A stretch of 64,000 bases of DNA. Source: Bacteroidota bacterium. Its GTDB lineage: Bacteria; Bacteroidota; Bacteroidia; Chitinophagales; Chitinophagaceae. A program made the position numbers and the translations under genes. Below the pieces are notes generated by a model that did no database searches, was not told the origin of the DNA, and saw only the letters and a program-made list of their open reading frames with translations. Shown here in pieces: positions 16,562 through 26,016 of the stretch. The stretch is from NCBI GenBank assembly GCA_023423405.1, contig JAFAFR010000032.1:124001-188000 (forward strand). Direction: 5' to 3'. Position 1 is the stretch's first letter. Every line of letters starts with the position of its first letter.

Positions 16562-18241
16562 ATGGACAATTATGCCATTGCCGACCAGTTTTCCCTGCTT
16601 TCCAAACTCATGGATATCCATGGAGAGAATCCCTTTAAAGCCAAATCTTATGGCAGCGCCGCTTTCAACATCGAAAAGCTGCCGGTACAACTGGCCGATA
16701 CACCCGCCGACAAGATCGCTTCCCTCAAAGGCATTGGCGACAGTACCGCTAAAAAAATAACGGAGCTCCTGGAAACAGGCAGGCTGCAGGCGCTGGATGC
16801 GCTGGTGGCGGAGACGCCTCCCGGTGTGCTCGAAATGTTGCAGATAAAAGGACTGGGACCCAAAAAGATCGCTACGATCTGGAAAGAAATGGGACTGGAA
16901 TCACTGGGCGAACTGCTCTATGCCTGCGACGAAAACCGCCTTCTTCTCTACAAGGGTTTCGGTGCAAAAACGCAGGAAAGCGTACGGCAATCCATCCAGT
17001 TTTATTTCGCCCACCAGGGACATTTTCTCTATGCCGAAATCGAATCCATTGCACTGCAACTGGAGGCTTCGCTGCAAAAAGCATTTCCCCATCACCAGGT
17101 ATCGCTGGCCGGGGAAGCCTTGCGCCAGTCGAACATCGTCACGCGCCTTGAATTGCTGGTAACCATTCCGGCTGCGGAACTCATCCCCTTCCTGCAGGCA
17201 GCTTCCTTTACCATTGTGCAGCAGGACCCGCCGGAACTGGTGGCAGAAACTGCCAGCGGCGTGAAAATACATTTCAGGGAAACAGCAGCGGCAAGTTTTG
17301 TAACGCAACGCTTTGCAAGTTCCTGCAGCGAACTCTTTTTGCAGGCCTTCGCGGAGAAAACGAATTTTTCAACCGGCGCCTCCTATGCAGATGAAGCAGC
17401 CCTTTTCGAAGCGGCCGGTATCCATTTCATTCCGGTTAACCAGCGCGAAAGGCCGGAGACCATTGAAGCCGCAGCGCTGGCGCCATTGCCTGTCGTGATT
17501 GCAGCCACTGATGTCAAAGGCATCATTCACTCCCACAGCACCTGGAGCGATGGCCTGCACGACCTGGAAACCATGGCCCGCGCCTGCATCGCCCGGGGCC
17601 TGGAATACCTGGTGATCAGCGACCACAGCCGCACGGCTTTTTATGCCAACGGTTTATCGGTTGAGCGTGTCCGTGAGCAACACGCAGCCATCGACGCCCT
17701 TAACAAACAACTGGCTCCCTTCACCATTTATAAAAGTATTGAATCGGATATCCTCAACGACGGCAGTCTCGACTACCCCGATGAGGTGCTGGCCAGCTTC
17801 GACCTCGTTATTGCTTCCGTGCACAGCAACCTCAAAATGAGCGAGGAAAAAGCCATGGGCCGCCTGCTGGCCGCCATCCGCAATCCTTATACCAGCATAC
17901 TGGGACATATGACCGGCCGCCTCCTGCTGAGCCGCCCCAGTTACCCGGTAAACCACCTCGCTGTCCTCGACGCCTGCAAAGAGCATGACGTGGTTATCGA
18001 AATCAACGCACACCCGCGGCGGCTGGACATCGACTGGAGCTGGATTCCGCACGCCATGGCGCGGAACTGCCTGCTCTCCGTTGACCCCGACGCGCACGAG
18101 GTGGAAGGCTTTGACGACATCCGTTACGGCGTGATCAGTGCACAGAAAGGCGGACTCACGGCGAGCTATAACCTAAGCAGCTTCAGTCGCAAAGAAATGG
18201 ATGCTTTCATCGCGCGGCAAAAAAGCAAGCGGCCGCTATAA
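16562..18241 (+). CDS. polX: PolX-like protein with intact PHP domain but degenerate polymerase site
   Basis: 559 aa in the layout of bacterial family-X DNA polymerase/3'-5' exonuclease: helix-hairpin-helix region (about 1-150, LKGIGDSTAKKI and IKGLGPKKIATI), palm/nucleotidyltransferase region (160-310), PHP phosphoesterase (320-559). In the palm the expected GS-RR...DxD is replaced by GEALRQSN...RLE (184-197), so both catalytic aspartates are missing, and the later Asp-Leu-Arg motif is also absent. The PHP metal ligands are kept: HSH at 323-325, D330, SDH (H355), ASVH, GHMTGR, NAHP and PDAH. It is probably a nuclease or phosphoesterase rather than a polymerase. Confidence 0.85.
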   Translation: MDNYAIADQFSLLSKLMDIHGENPFKAKSYGSAAFNIEKLPVQLADTPADKIASLKGIGDSTAKKITELLETGRLQALDALVAETPPGVLEMLQIKGLGPKKIATIWKEMGLESLGELLYACDENRLLLYKGFGAKTQESVRQSIQFYFAHQGHFLYAEIESIALQLEASLQKAFPHHQVSLAGEALRQSNIVTRLELLVTIPAAELIPFLQAASFTIVQQDPPELVAETASGVKIHFRETAAASFVTQRFASSCSELFLQAFAEKTNFSTGASYADEAALFEAAGIHFIPVNQRERPETIEAAALAPLPVVIAATDVKGIIHSHSTWSDGLHDLETMARACIARGLEYLVISDHSRTAFYANGLSVERVREQHAAIDALNKQLAPFTIYKSIESDILNDGSLDYPDEVLASFDLVIASVHSNLKMSEEKAMGRLLAAIRNPYTSILGHMTGRLLLSRPSYPVNHLAVLDACKEHDVVIEINAHPRRLDIDWSWIPHAMARNCLLSVDPDAHEVEGFDDIRYGVISAQKGGLTASYNLSSFSRKEMDAFIARQKSKRPL

Positions 18242-18291
18242 ACCTGCAGCAGGCATTTTTGCTGTACTGGTAAACAACCGCCGGCTGCGTG

Positions 18292-21200
18292 CTACACGGC
18301 CGTCACCTCTTCTTCCTCCACCAGGGGCAGTTCCACAAAAAAAGTGGTACCGCCGCCTTCGAGGGTCTCAAACCAGATCTGTCCTTTGGCCTGTTCCACA
18401 ATGCCCTTGCTCATCGCCAGCCCCAGGCCGGTGCCGGAACTCTTGGTCGTAAAATTGGGAGTGAATATCTTACCCCGCATGGTTTCGGGGATGCCGTCGC
18501 CGTTATCGGTAATGCTTACGCGCACTTTGTGGTCTTCCAGTTCCTCCAGCACCCGCACCATGCGGTGGTCCTTGTGCAGCGTGGCTTCCACGGCGTTCTG
18601 CAACAGGTTGGTAAAAAGCCGGTTGAGCTGGGTGCGGTCGGCCAGCACGGGCAATTGCCGGGCAACAGGGATCCAATGGAAGGCAACCTGCTCGCTGGAA
18701 TCGTACAAATGTGAGAGGCTGTACAATATTTCGTGCAGGTCAAAATGCTCGTTGGTGGCGTTGCTGATATTGGCAAACTGTGAAAATTCGCTGGCGATCT
18801 TGGAAAGGTGGTCGATCTGTTCCACCAGGGTGCGGGCCACGTTGGACGTGAGCTGCTTTACATCGCCGCTGTTGTTGTCGATGGCTTTCTGCAAATACTG
18901 GATGCTCAGCTTCATGGGCGTGAGCGGGTTCTTGATCTCGTGCGCCACCTGCCGCGCCATTTCGCGCCAGGCCCCTTCCCTTTCGCTTTTGGCCAGCGCC
19001 GCGGCGCTTTCTTCCAGCTTCAGCACCATCTTATTGTATTCGGTCACCAGCTCGCCGATCTCATCGTCGCGGCGCCACTCAATCTCATCGTTGTGCTGCC
19101 CCAGGCTCACCGCCCGCATCTTTTCGCTGATCAGTGCAAACGAGGAAGTGATGCGATTGGTGATGAAAAGCGCAATCACGCCCGCAAACAGGAAAATAAA
19201 AGCATTCAGATTGATAATGGTTACGAGAAAATTTGAAATCTCCTTTTTAAGCTCTTCCTGTGAGTCGAAAGAAGGCATGTTCAGGTAGGCATAAGCGTTA
19301 CCTTTTTCGTCGCGCACCGGCGAATAGATGCTCTGGTAACTGATGCCACCCATCTGTTCCTCTGTGGTAACCTGCACCAGCCGCTTGGTATGTACCTGGT
19401 AATAGGCTTCCGGATTCATCCGGGCGCTCAGGATGCCCTTATCGTAAATAAAGGGGTTGGAAGACAGCCGCAGTTCCCCGTTGAGGTCGTAGATATTGAT
19501 ATCGGTACCGTGGATCTCCGATACCTCCTGCACCAGGTTTTCCAGGAATTCATTCCGCCCTTCCTCGTACAGCTTCAGCATATAATCAAAGAAGAAGCGG
19601 CTGTCGATTTTGCTCTGCACTTCGTTGGTCATGATCTGGATGGCCTTGCTGAGCTGGTCCTGCTTGTTCTTATTATACCGGTTGATGAAGAAGACGATGG
19701 TGGCGGCCCCGATTACCAGGAAGGAAAAGAGGCTGATGAAAATAATAGTGCCATGCACCTGGGTGCGGAGGTTGAGCTGCAGCTCTTTGCGGATGAGCTC
19801 GCGGCGCAGGCGGGAACGCACCAGCATGGCGGCCAGGCGGAACAGACCCAGTAACAACAGGAAGGTGGTAAAGAGGTAGGCCACCAGGGTCATCGATTCC
19901 AGCCAGAGATTATCGCGGCGGGCGATCACCACCACTTTGTTGTTGTCGCGGTACCAGAGCTCATCATAACCTGCGTTTTGCAGGCGCGTAAAACTGCTCT
20001 TCGGCACCTGCGCCGGACTAAGCCGCGTAGGAAACACATAACCGTTGTAGTAGTCCACCAGCTCGCGGTTGTTGTAGATGGCATAGCTATAGATGGGCAG
20101 ATATTCGTCGGGCAGAAAGTCTTTCCGGGCACGGAAAAGTTCCGGCACCAACGCATCGTTTTTGTATTTTTTCGGCTCGCTCAGAATGAACATATAGCCC
20201 ACCGCCATGCCCATGCTGTCGGTCACCATCTTGCGGCTGATATAGGAGAACTTGTCGAAAGATTTTTCGAAATAACGCATGTCGGTTATGTTCGTGGGTT
20301 TCCCTTCTATCCGGAAAATGGTGTTCAGCGTGTCATAACTTATCGGGTCTTCGTTGAACAGCGGCTGTTCCGCTGCGTCGAAAGTATAAATGCGGGTATC
20401 GTATTTATTGAGATAGGCGCTGAAATTCTTATTAACAAGGCTGTCTTTCAGGTAGTGGTTGCTGATGGGATGCAGGAAGCGGCTGAAATTCGCATACAGG
20501 AAATCGTTGTCAAAATAAGTAAGTGCAATGCTGAGCAGGCGCTCGCTGGTGGGGTCGGCCTGGAGACTGAGTTTTTCTGCTGTCCTCTTGCGGCGTTCCA
20601 GCTCCACCCGGCTGTTCTCGCCGATGATGATCAGTGAAATGGAGATCGAATACAGGAAGATCCAGAGCAGCAATACCGAAACCGACCAACGGCTGTCGGA
20701 TTGGCTGATCCTGGGCTGGCGCAGCAGGAATATATAAATGATGAGCCAGACCAGTACGTATATATTCAGTTCCACCAGGTTGTATCCATGGGTGAAAGAG
20801 ATGAGCAGCAGCCCAAAGAGCGCCAGCAAAGCATAGAAAAAAACAGCATAACCCCTGATCAGCGGACTGAGCAGGCGTACCATCATGGTCGTGGCCAGGA
20901 AATAGCTCAGGGCCAGCATGGCCAGCACTACAAATCCCAGGAAACTGTAGCGGTCGAGGCTGAAGAAGTTTGTAACGTTGAAGGATATGCGCGCATCTGC
21001 GATGAGGCTCTGTACCACAGCGGCAAAGGAAAAGGTAAGCACCACCAGTCCCAGTGCACCGCCGGCCACCAGGGGCCAGTGCGGCCACCGGCCCCGCCAC
21101 CGGGCCAGTGAAAACAGGTAGCTTTTCCGGTACACAAAAAAGAGCAGCCAGCAAAACAGGAAGGCATTGATCAGCAGGTCGCCCAACGATGGCAGAAAAG

Positions 21201-22062
21201 CATTGGAACTGTAAATGGACGGATCGAAAAGATCAAAGGCCCGCCAGCTCAGCGCTTCCTTGAACAGGTAGGTCAGCGCCCGCAGGCCTGTTACGGTCAC
21301 CACCAAAAAGAGAATTCCCCTGGCCGTGCCGTAGTATTCACAAATGCTGGTGGCAATATTGTGCAGGATGAGCAGCAGGAAGACCACCGCGATCACTTCC
21401 AGCAGCAGGGCCCACTCATTGGCGCTCTGTCCGGCATAACGATTTTTAGGCGACAGCCAGAACAGGGCCGTGCCATTGCTGGCGATCACCGGGTACCGCG
21501 TTTCTGTTTCCAGCAGGGCCACACTGTTTTCCGCCTGCGGAAAGCCCACAAACTGTTTCTGGAGATTGCTGTTCTGGATAAAATATTCCGTGCGGATGGG
21601 CACCAGCGCTACCAGGAGAATGGAATCCCTGGCCAGTGGCACCAGTTTCCGGATGAATACATATTGCCCGTTGCGCAGGCTCACCAGTCGGTGGCTGTCG
21701 GGAGAATAAATGATTTCGGCACTCGGCTCGGTCTGTTGGTTCGACCAGAAGACCAGGCTCCAGTCCCCATAAGGCGCCGGCTTATAGAGGTAGACCCCAA
21801 AATCGCGGTCCACCAGCTTCTTCAGTTGTGGTTCGGTGAAGCTGCCTTCTGCCAGCACTTTGAGCTGTACCGTGTCTTTCGCCAGTGCGTTGATCTTTGC
21901 CTCCTGCCGCCAGATGCGGTTCTGCATGGCGCTTTGCAAATAGGGAGCGCTGGAGGCGCCGGAAAAATAATTGTTGATGATAAAGGCAATAGTGAACAAC
22001 CAGGCCGAGGCCAGCAAGAAATACGCATTCCTGTTTAATATGAGGATGGCAAATTTTCTCAA
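18292..22062 (-). CDS. Very large NtrY-like sensor histidine kinase
   Basis: 1256 aa inner-membrane sensor. One N-terminal helix (about 14-31), a periplasmic region, then a block of about eight hydrophobic segments, a second large extracytoplasmic loop (roughly 480-720), further helices and a HAMP-like linker. The kinase core follows: H-box AHEIKNPLTPMKLS (His1041), N-box NLLQNAVEA, G1 DNGDGIP, G2 GTGLGLAMSKG. No receiver domain or adjacent response regulator is present. The likely start is the TTG at 22062, overlapping the mazG stop (TTGA), which indicates coupling. The ligand is unknown. Confidence 0.88.
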   Translation of the reverse strand: MRKFAILILNRNAYFLLASAWLFTIAFIINNYFSGASSAPYLQSAMQNRIWRQEAKINALAKDTVQLKVLAEGSFTEPQLKKLVDRDFGVYLYKPAPYGDWSLVFWSNQQTEPSAEIIYSPDSHRLVSLRNGQYVFIRKLVPLARDSILLVALVPIRTEYFIQNSNLQKQFVGFPQAENSVALLETETRYPVIASNGTALFWLSPKNRYAGQSANEWALLLEVIAVVFLLLILHNIATSICEYYGTARGILFLVVTVTGLRALTYLFKEALSWRAFDLFDPSIYSSNAFLPSLGDLLINAFLFCWLLFFVYRKSYLFSLARWRGRWPHWPLVAGGALGLVVLTFSFAAVVQSLIADARISFNVTNFFSLDRYSFLGFVVLAMLALSYFLATTMMVRLLSPLIRGYAVFFYALLALFGLLLISFTHGYNLVELNIYVLVWLIIYIFLLRQPRISQSDSRWSVSVLLLWIFLYSISISLIIIGENSRVELERRKRTAEKLSLQADPTSERLLSIALTYFDNDFLYANFSRFLHPISNHYLKDSLVNKNFSAYLNKYDTRIYTFDAAEQPLFNEDPISYDTLNTIFRIEGKPTNITDMRYFEKSFDKFSYISRKMVTDSMGMAVGYMFILSEPKKYKNDALVPELFRARKDFLPDEYLPIYSYAIYNNRELVDYYNGYVFPTRLSPAQVPKSSFTRLQNAGYDELWYRDNNKVVVIARRDNLWLESMTLVAYLFTTFLLLLGLFRLAAMLVRSRLRRELIRKELQLNLRTQVHGTIIFISLFSFLVIGAATIVFFINRYNKNKQDQLSKAIQIMTNEVQSKIDSRFFFDYMLKLYEEGRNEFLENLVQEVSEIHGTDINIYDLNGELRLSSNPFIYDKGILSARMNPEAYYQVHTKRLVQVTTEEQMGGISYQSIYSPVRDEKGNAYAYLNMPSFDSQEELKKEISNFLVTIINLNAFIFLFAGVIALFITNRITSSFALISEKMRAVSLGQHNDEIEWRRDDEIGELVTEYNKMVLKLEESAAALAKSEREGAWREMARQVAHEIKNPLTPMKLSIQYLQKAIDNNSGDVKQLTSNVARTLVEQIDHLSKIASEFSQFANISNATNEHFDLHEILYSLSHLYDSSEQVAFHWIPVARQLPVLADRTQLNRLFTNLLQNAVEATLHKDHRMVRVLEELEDHKVRVSITDNGDGIPETMRGKIFTPNFTTKSSGTGLGLAMSKGIVEQAKGQIWFETLEGGGTTFFVELPLVEEEEVTAV

Positions 22063-22847
22063 ATGGTTTTCTTTTCTGCTTTGATTTCGTTCCAGAGCGC
22101 ATCCATTTCGCCCAGGGTCATTTCCCGGAGGCTTTTGCCTTTCTCCGCCGCCTTCTGTTCCATGCGGGTAAAGCGGTCGATGAATTTCTTATTGGTGCGC
22201 TCCAGGGCATGCTCCGCATCTACCTGCAAAAACCTTGCATAATTTACCAGTGAAAAAACAAGATCTCCAAATTCTTCTTCCACCTTATCCTGGTCGCCCT
22301 CTTCCACTGCTTCCTGCAGCTCTTTCATTTCCTCCTCCACTTTTTCCCAAACCTGTCCGCGATGGTCCCATTCAAAACCTACCTGGCGGGCCTTTTCCTG
22401 CAGGCGCATGGCTTTAACGGTAGCGGGGAGCGCCCGCGGAACGCCGCTCAGCACCGAGGTTTTGCCTTCTTTCAGCTTGAGCTGCTCCCAGTTTTGCTTT
22501 ACGGCTTCGGCATCGTCCAGTTTCAGGTCGCCGTAAATATGCGGGTGCCGGCGGATCAGTTTTTCTGCAATGCCGGTCAGCACTTCTTCGAGCGTGAATT
22601 GCTCCTGCTCCGCGGCTATGCGCGAATAAAAGAGCAGGTGCAGGAACAGGTCGCCCAGTTCTTCCTTCATACCCTTCCAGTCGGTGCCGGAAATGGCATC
22701 GGCCAGTTCGTATAATTCCTCGATGGTTTGCTGGCGCAGGGTATGGATGGTTTGCTTGCGGTCCCAGGGGCACTGCTCGCGCAATTCATCCATGATGGTG
22801 GCCAGGCGCCCAAAGGCCGCAGTTGCTTTATCGTGTTTTGTATCCAT
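22059..22847 (-). CDS. mazG: Nucleoside triphosphate pyrophosphohydrolase MazG
   Basis: Hydrolyses (d)NTPs to NMP and pyrophosphate, a house-cleaning role. 262 aa with two MazG repeats: EELYELADAI...EELGDLF in the N-terminal half and EEEMKELQEAV...EEEFGDLVF in the C-terminal half, each giving the EExxE...ExxD magnesium site, plus CPWDRKQT near the start. The frame extends to 23144 but that overlaps the DUF3667 gene; the ATG at 22847 (MDTKHDKAT) is the real start. It sits between the DUF3667 gene (20 bp upstream) and the histidine kinase (overlapping). Confidence 0.95.
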   Translation of the reverse strand: MDTKHDKATAAFGRLATIMDELREQCPWDRKQTIHTLRQQTIEELYELADAISGTDWKGMKEELGDLFLHLLFYSRIAAEQEQFTLEEVLTGIAEKLIRRHPHIYGDLKLDDAEAVKQNWEQLKLKEGKTSVLSGVPRALPATVKAMRLQEKARQVGFEWDHRGQVWEKVEEEMKELQEAVEEGDQDKVEEEFGDLVFSLVNYARFLQVDAEHALERTNKKFIDRFTRMEQKAAEKGKSLREMTLGEMDALWNEIKAEKKTI

Positions 22848-22867
22848 GAACAGCGTTTTATATCCCG

Positions 22868-24091
22868 TCAATGCGCAGTAGCTGCAGGCAATTGCGCTAC
22901 ACTGATGGCCGTGAACAGCATGAGCAGGAAAATCATCATCAGAAGCGATAAGGTATTCAACAAAAAGAACTTGGCAATGGTTTTGAGACGGCTCTGCCCA
23001 TAAAACACCCGCATGCTTTTGTACTGGTAGAAATAAACCAGTATCATGGTCACGGCCTGGATAAAGGAAATAAAAGTCCAGTGCAACGTATCGTTGAGCC
23101 TGGCCAGGGCGAACCATCCCAGCAGGAATATAAAGGTGGCGCAATACAGGTGAATGGTATAGATCGCATGATCGGCATAGTAGAGTTGCCGGTGCCGTAC
23201 ATACAACAGCTTCAGGAAAAGGGCGAAGAGCGGCAGCGATACGAACAGCATTTTGGGAACACTGTGCAGGAGCTGATCGATGAACCCTTTCATGTATTCC
23301 ATTTTTCCACTCTGCATACCATCCTGTACCGCACGGATCAGCAGCACTTTGGCATTTCGCTCTATCCAGCCGTCCCTTTTTGCGGGCGGTAATTCAGCCT
23401 GCACGCGCGTATAAGCCAGCACCGAACGAAAGGAATAAGAACCGACGCCACCCCGCAGCATGGTGGTATCCGAAGCAAGATCGCCGAGACTGGAGGGCGT
23501 ATAATGCCGGGTGACCTTTCCTGTTTGCGACAGGGAATCGGCGGGGTTTTCGTTTTCTTCTTTCTGGCCGGCCTTTTCCGCCGCACTGTTTTCGGCCATT
23601 TTCCGGCTGAGGAGCAGGGAGTCTTTTTTAAGCCCCTGCAGGGCCCGCGTGGCGGTTACCTGCGTCAGGCTGTCGGTCAGTTTGGGCAGACTTTCTTCCA
23701 GGTTGAGGATGGCGCCTTTGATCTCCTGCATCTCCGTTTGCTGCCTGACCCGTTCCGAACGCAGCATGTTCTTTGCGTTGTAGAGCATGAAGAAGACCAC
23801 AAAAAACAGGGCCGAGGTGAACACATACATTCTTATGGGGTGCAGGTAGCTCATCCTGCGGCCTTTCAGGTATTCCAGGGAAAGAAAACCGGGTCTGCCC
23901 AACAACAGTTTGATGGTGGCGAAAAATTTTCCATCGAAATGGGTGATATCATACACAAAGTGGGTGAGCAATCCCCAGAAACTTTCTTTGGGCACGATGT
24001 TTTCCTGCCCGCAGTGCTGGCAATAAGGGCCCTGCACAATGGTTCCGCAATTGAGACAATCTTTTTCCGTTCTTTGTGGAGAATGCGACAC
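22868..24091 (-). CDS. DUF3667 membrane protein with N-terminal zinc ribbon
   Basis: 407 aa, GTG start at 24091. The N-terminus has a double CxxC zinc ribbon (CLNCGTIVQGPYCQHCGQ, residues 12-29), followed by a conserved HFVYDITHFDGKFFATIKLLL segment and GRRMSYLHPIRMY. A hydrophobic segment, a long polar, partly coiled-coil region (about 115-260) and four C-terminal membrane helices come next. DUF3667 is widespread in Bacteroidota with no known function. Probably first gene of a DUF3667-mazG-kinase unit. Confidence 0.8.
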   Translation of the reverse strand: MSHSPQRTEKDCLNCGTIVQGPYCQHCGQENIVPKESFWGLLTHFVYDITHFDGKFFATIKLLLGRPGFLSLEYLKGRRMSYLHPIRMYVFTSALFFVVFFMLYNAKNMLRSERVRQQTEMQEIKGAILNLEESLPKLTDSLTQVTATRALQGLKKDSLLLSRKMAENSAAEKAGQKEENENPADSLSQTGKVTRHYTPSSLGDLASDTTMLRGGVGSYSFRSVLAYTRVQAELPPAKRDGWIERNAKVLLIRAVQDGMQSGKMEYMKGFIDQLLHSVPKMLFVSLPLFALFLKLLYVRHRQLYYADHAIYTIHLYCATFIFLLGWFALARLNDTLHWTFISFIQAVTMILVYFYQYKSMRVFYGQSRLKTIAKFFLLNTLSLLMMIFLLMLFTAISVAQLPAATAH

Positions 24092-24116
24092 TTTCCTGAA
24101 ATTTGAATAAAAATAG

Positions 24117-24944
24117 ATGAAAAATATCCTATTCCTGTTTTTTCTGCTACCCTTTCAAGCTGCTTTTTCGCAATATTACTATAAGGATATTGTGGCCACC
24201 AAACAGACTTCCGACCAGTACCGCAGGCTGAAAGCGGCCGCTGTGAACAAGGTTACCCTCAGCAGTTTCGACGGCAATTCCGCGGAAACTGCAGGGTTCA
24301 GCGCCGACCAGGTGGTGGACCTCGCCCGCGGAACTGTGCTCAGCACTACGCGCACAGCGGTGGTGGGCGATTCTTACCTGCTGGCCACCTACGATGCACA
24401 GGGCCGGCTCATCAGCACCAGCGACAGCGCCCAGAATGCCGTTACCAAAGCCAGCTACAGTTACGATGCTTCCGGCAACCTGCTGCACATAACCAGCAGC
24501 AGCCGGTCCGACAATATCACCAATACTGAAGTACACGAATACACGTATAACGCCCAGGGACAACCGCTGACGATGCTGCGGGTTCGTAACGGTGTCGATA
24601 CCGCGAAAATTGAATTCATACCCGACGAAAAAGGCCTTGTGGGTGAAGAGAAAACGGTAGTAAGCAGGTTGCCAACGCCATCCTATTATTATTACCACGA
24701 CGACAATGCGCGGCTCACCGATGTGGTTCGTTTCAATCCCCGCGCCAACCGCCTGCTTCCTTCCTATATGTTCGAATACAACGCCGATGGACAGGTGAAA
24801 AAGATGACGCTGGTACCCGAGGGCAGCAACGATTACCAGTTGTGGTTTTACCAGTATGAGCCCAGCGGGTTGAAAAAAATGGACCTCTGCTACAACAAGC
24901 AGCAGCAGTTGATGGGCAAGGTGCAATACAGTTATACGAAGTAG
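24117..24944 (+). CDS. Secreted protein with YD/RHS-like repeats
   Basis: 275 aa with a Sec signal peptide (MKNILFLFFLLPFQAAFSQ, cleavage after AFSQ). The body contains several motifs of the form Y-(D/N)-A-x-G-x-L (TYDAQGRLI, SYDASGNLL, TYNAQGQPL, EYNADGQVK), the pattern of YD repeats that build beta-shells in RHS/teneurin proteins. It is too short to be an RHS toxin and has no C-terminal toxin domain. Function unknown; probably periplasmic or surface. Divergent from the DUF3667 gene. Confidence 0.7.
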   Translation: MKNILFLFFLLPFQAAFSQYYYKDIVATKQTSDQYRRLKAAAVNKVTLSSFDGNSAETAGFSADQVVDLARGTVLSTTRTAVVGDSYLLATYDAQGRLISTSDSAQNAVTKASYSYDASGNLLHITSSSRSDNITNTEVHEYTYNAQGQPLTMLRVRNGVDTAKIEFIPDEKGLVGEEKTVVSRLPTPSYYYYHDDNARLTDVVRFNPRANRLLPSYMFEYNADGQVKKMTLVPEGSNDYQLWFYQYEPSGLKKMDLCYNKQQQLMGKVQYSYTK

Positions 24945-24981
24945 CCGGTTGGGTTGCCGGCAGACAATGCAGGAGCGCTGC

Positions 24982-25968
24982 CTAGCCGTTCAGCGAACCC
25001 ATAAAAGCTTCGGGATAGCGCGAGCCTGCTGCGCCCCGGGTGAAAAATCCGCCCAGTTCTTCCAGTTCAGCCGCGCTGAGCTGCAGAGTGGCGGCGGCCG
25101 CATTCTCTTCGAGGTATTTCAGTTTTTTGGTACCGGGAATAGGGAAGATATGATCGCCCTGCGCCAGCACCCAGGCCAGCGCCAGTCGCGATGCCGTGGT
25201 GCCACGCGCCGCAGCAAAATCCTCCACGGCCTTTACCAGCTCCAGGTTGCGGTAAAAGTTTTCGCCCTGGAAACGGGGACTGTGGCGGCGGTAATCGTCG
25301 GGCGCAAAATCGTCGGGACTTTTAAACTGCCCGGTCAGGAAGCCGCGCCCCAGCGGGCTGTAGGCAACAAATGCAATGCCCAGTTCCCGGCAGGCCTGCA
25401 GCATGCCATCCTCCGGCTCGCGGCTCCAGAGGGAGTACTCCGACTGAACAGCGGTGACGGGATGCACGGCATGGGCCCGGCGCAGCGTCTCCACCGACAC
25501 CTCGCTGAGGCCGATGGCCCGGATCTTTCCTTCCTGCACAAGCTCAGCCATGGCGCCCACCGTGTCTTCGATGGGTGTATCACGATCACGCCGGTGCACG
25601 TAGTAGAGATCTATAACGTCAACGCCCAGCCGCTTTAAGCTGCCCTCGCAGGCCGCCTTTACGTATTCCGGTTTCCCGTTGGCGCCTCTTTTATTGGATC
25701 CCGGCTCGCGCACAATGCCAAACTTGGTAGCCAGTGTTACGGCAGCGCGGTGCTTTTTCAGGGCCTTCCCCACCAGTACTTCGTTGGTATAAGGGCCATA
25801 CATATCGGCAGTATCCCAGAACACGATGCCCAACTCAACAGCACGATCAAGCACCCGCAGGCTTTCTGTATCGTCGTGCTCACCATAGAATTCGCTCATG
25901 CCCATACACCCGAGGCCGAGGCGGGAGGTAACCAGTCCCTGGCTGCCCAATGCTTTCTTCCCGATCAT
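24982..25968 (-). CDS. Aldo/keto reductase
   Basis: 328 aa NADPH-dependent reductase of the AKR superfamily (TIM barrel). Catalytic tetrad visible: Asp and Tyr in DTADMYGPYTNE, Lys in LATKFG, His in YYVHRRD. The C-terminal half has the NADPH-binding region FPIPGTKKLKYLEEN. The closest type is the YhdN/AKR13-like general aldehyde reductase family; the substrate cannot be deduced. Convergent with the YD-repeat gene and divergent from the Gfo/Idh/MocA gene. Confidence 0.9.
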   Translation of the reverse strand: MIGKKALGSQGLVTSRLGLGCMGMSEFYGEHDDTESLRVLDRAVELGIVFWDTADMYGPYTNEVLVGKALKKHRAAVTLATKFGIVREPGSNKRGANGKPEYVKAACEGSLKRLGVDVIDLYYVHRRDRDTPIEDTVGAMAELVQEGKIRAIGLSEVSVETLRRAHAVHPVTAVQSEYSLWSREPEDGMLQACRELGIAFVAYSPLGRGFLTGQFKSPDDFAPDDYRRHSPRFQGENFYRNLELVKAVEDFAAARGTTASRLALAWVLAQGDHIFPIPGTKKLKYLEENAAAATLQLSAAELEELGGFFTRGAAGSRYPEAFMGSLNG

Positions 25969-26016
25969 GGTTTTGATTTTAATGGTTATTTTTCCGTTCT
26001 ATAAACAACAAAATCC

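Noticed and set aside
22848..23144. Upstream extension of the mazG frame by about 99 codons
   Set aside because: It overlaps the DUF3667 gene in another frame and has no MazG similarity; the ATG at 22847 gives the normal N-terminus.
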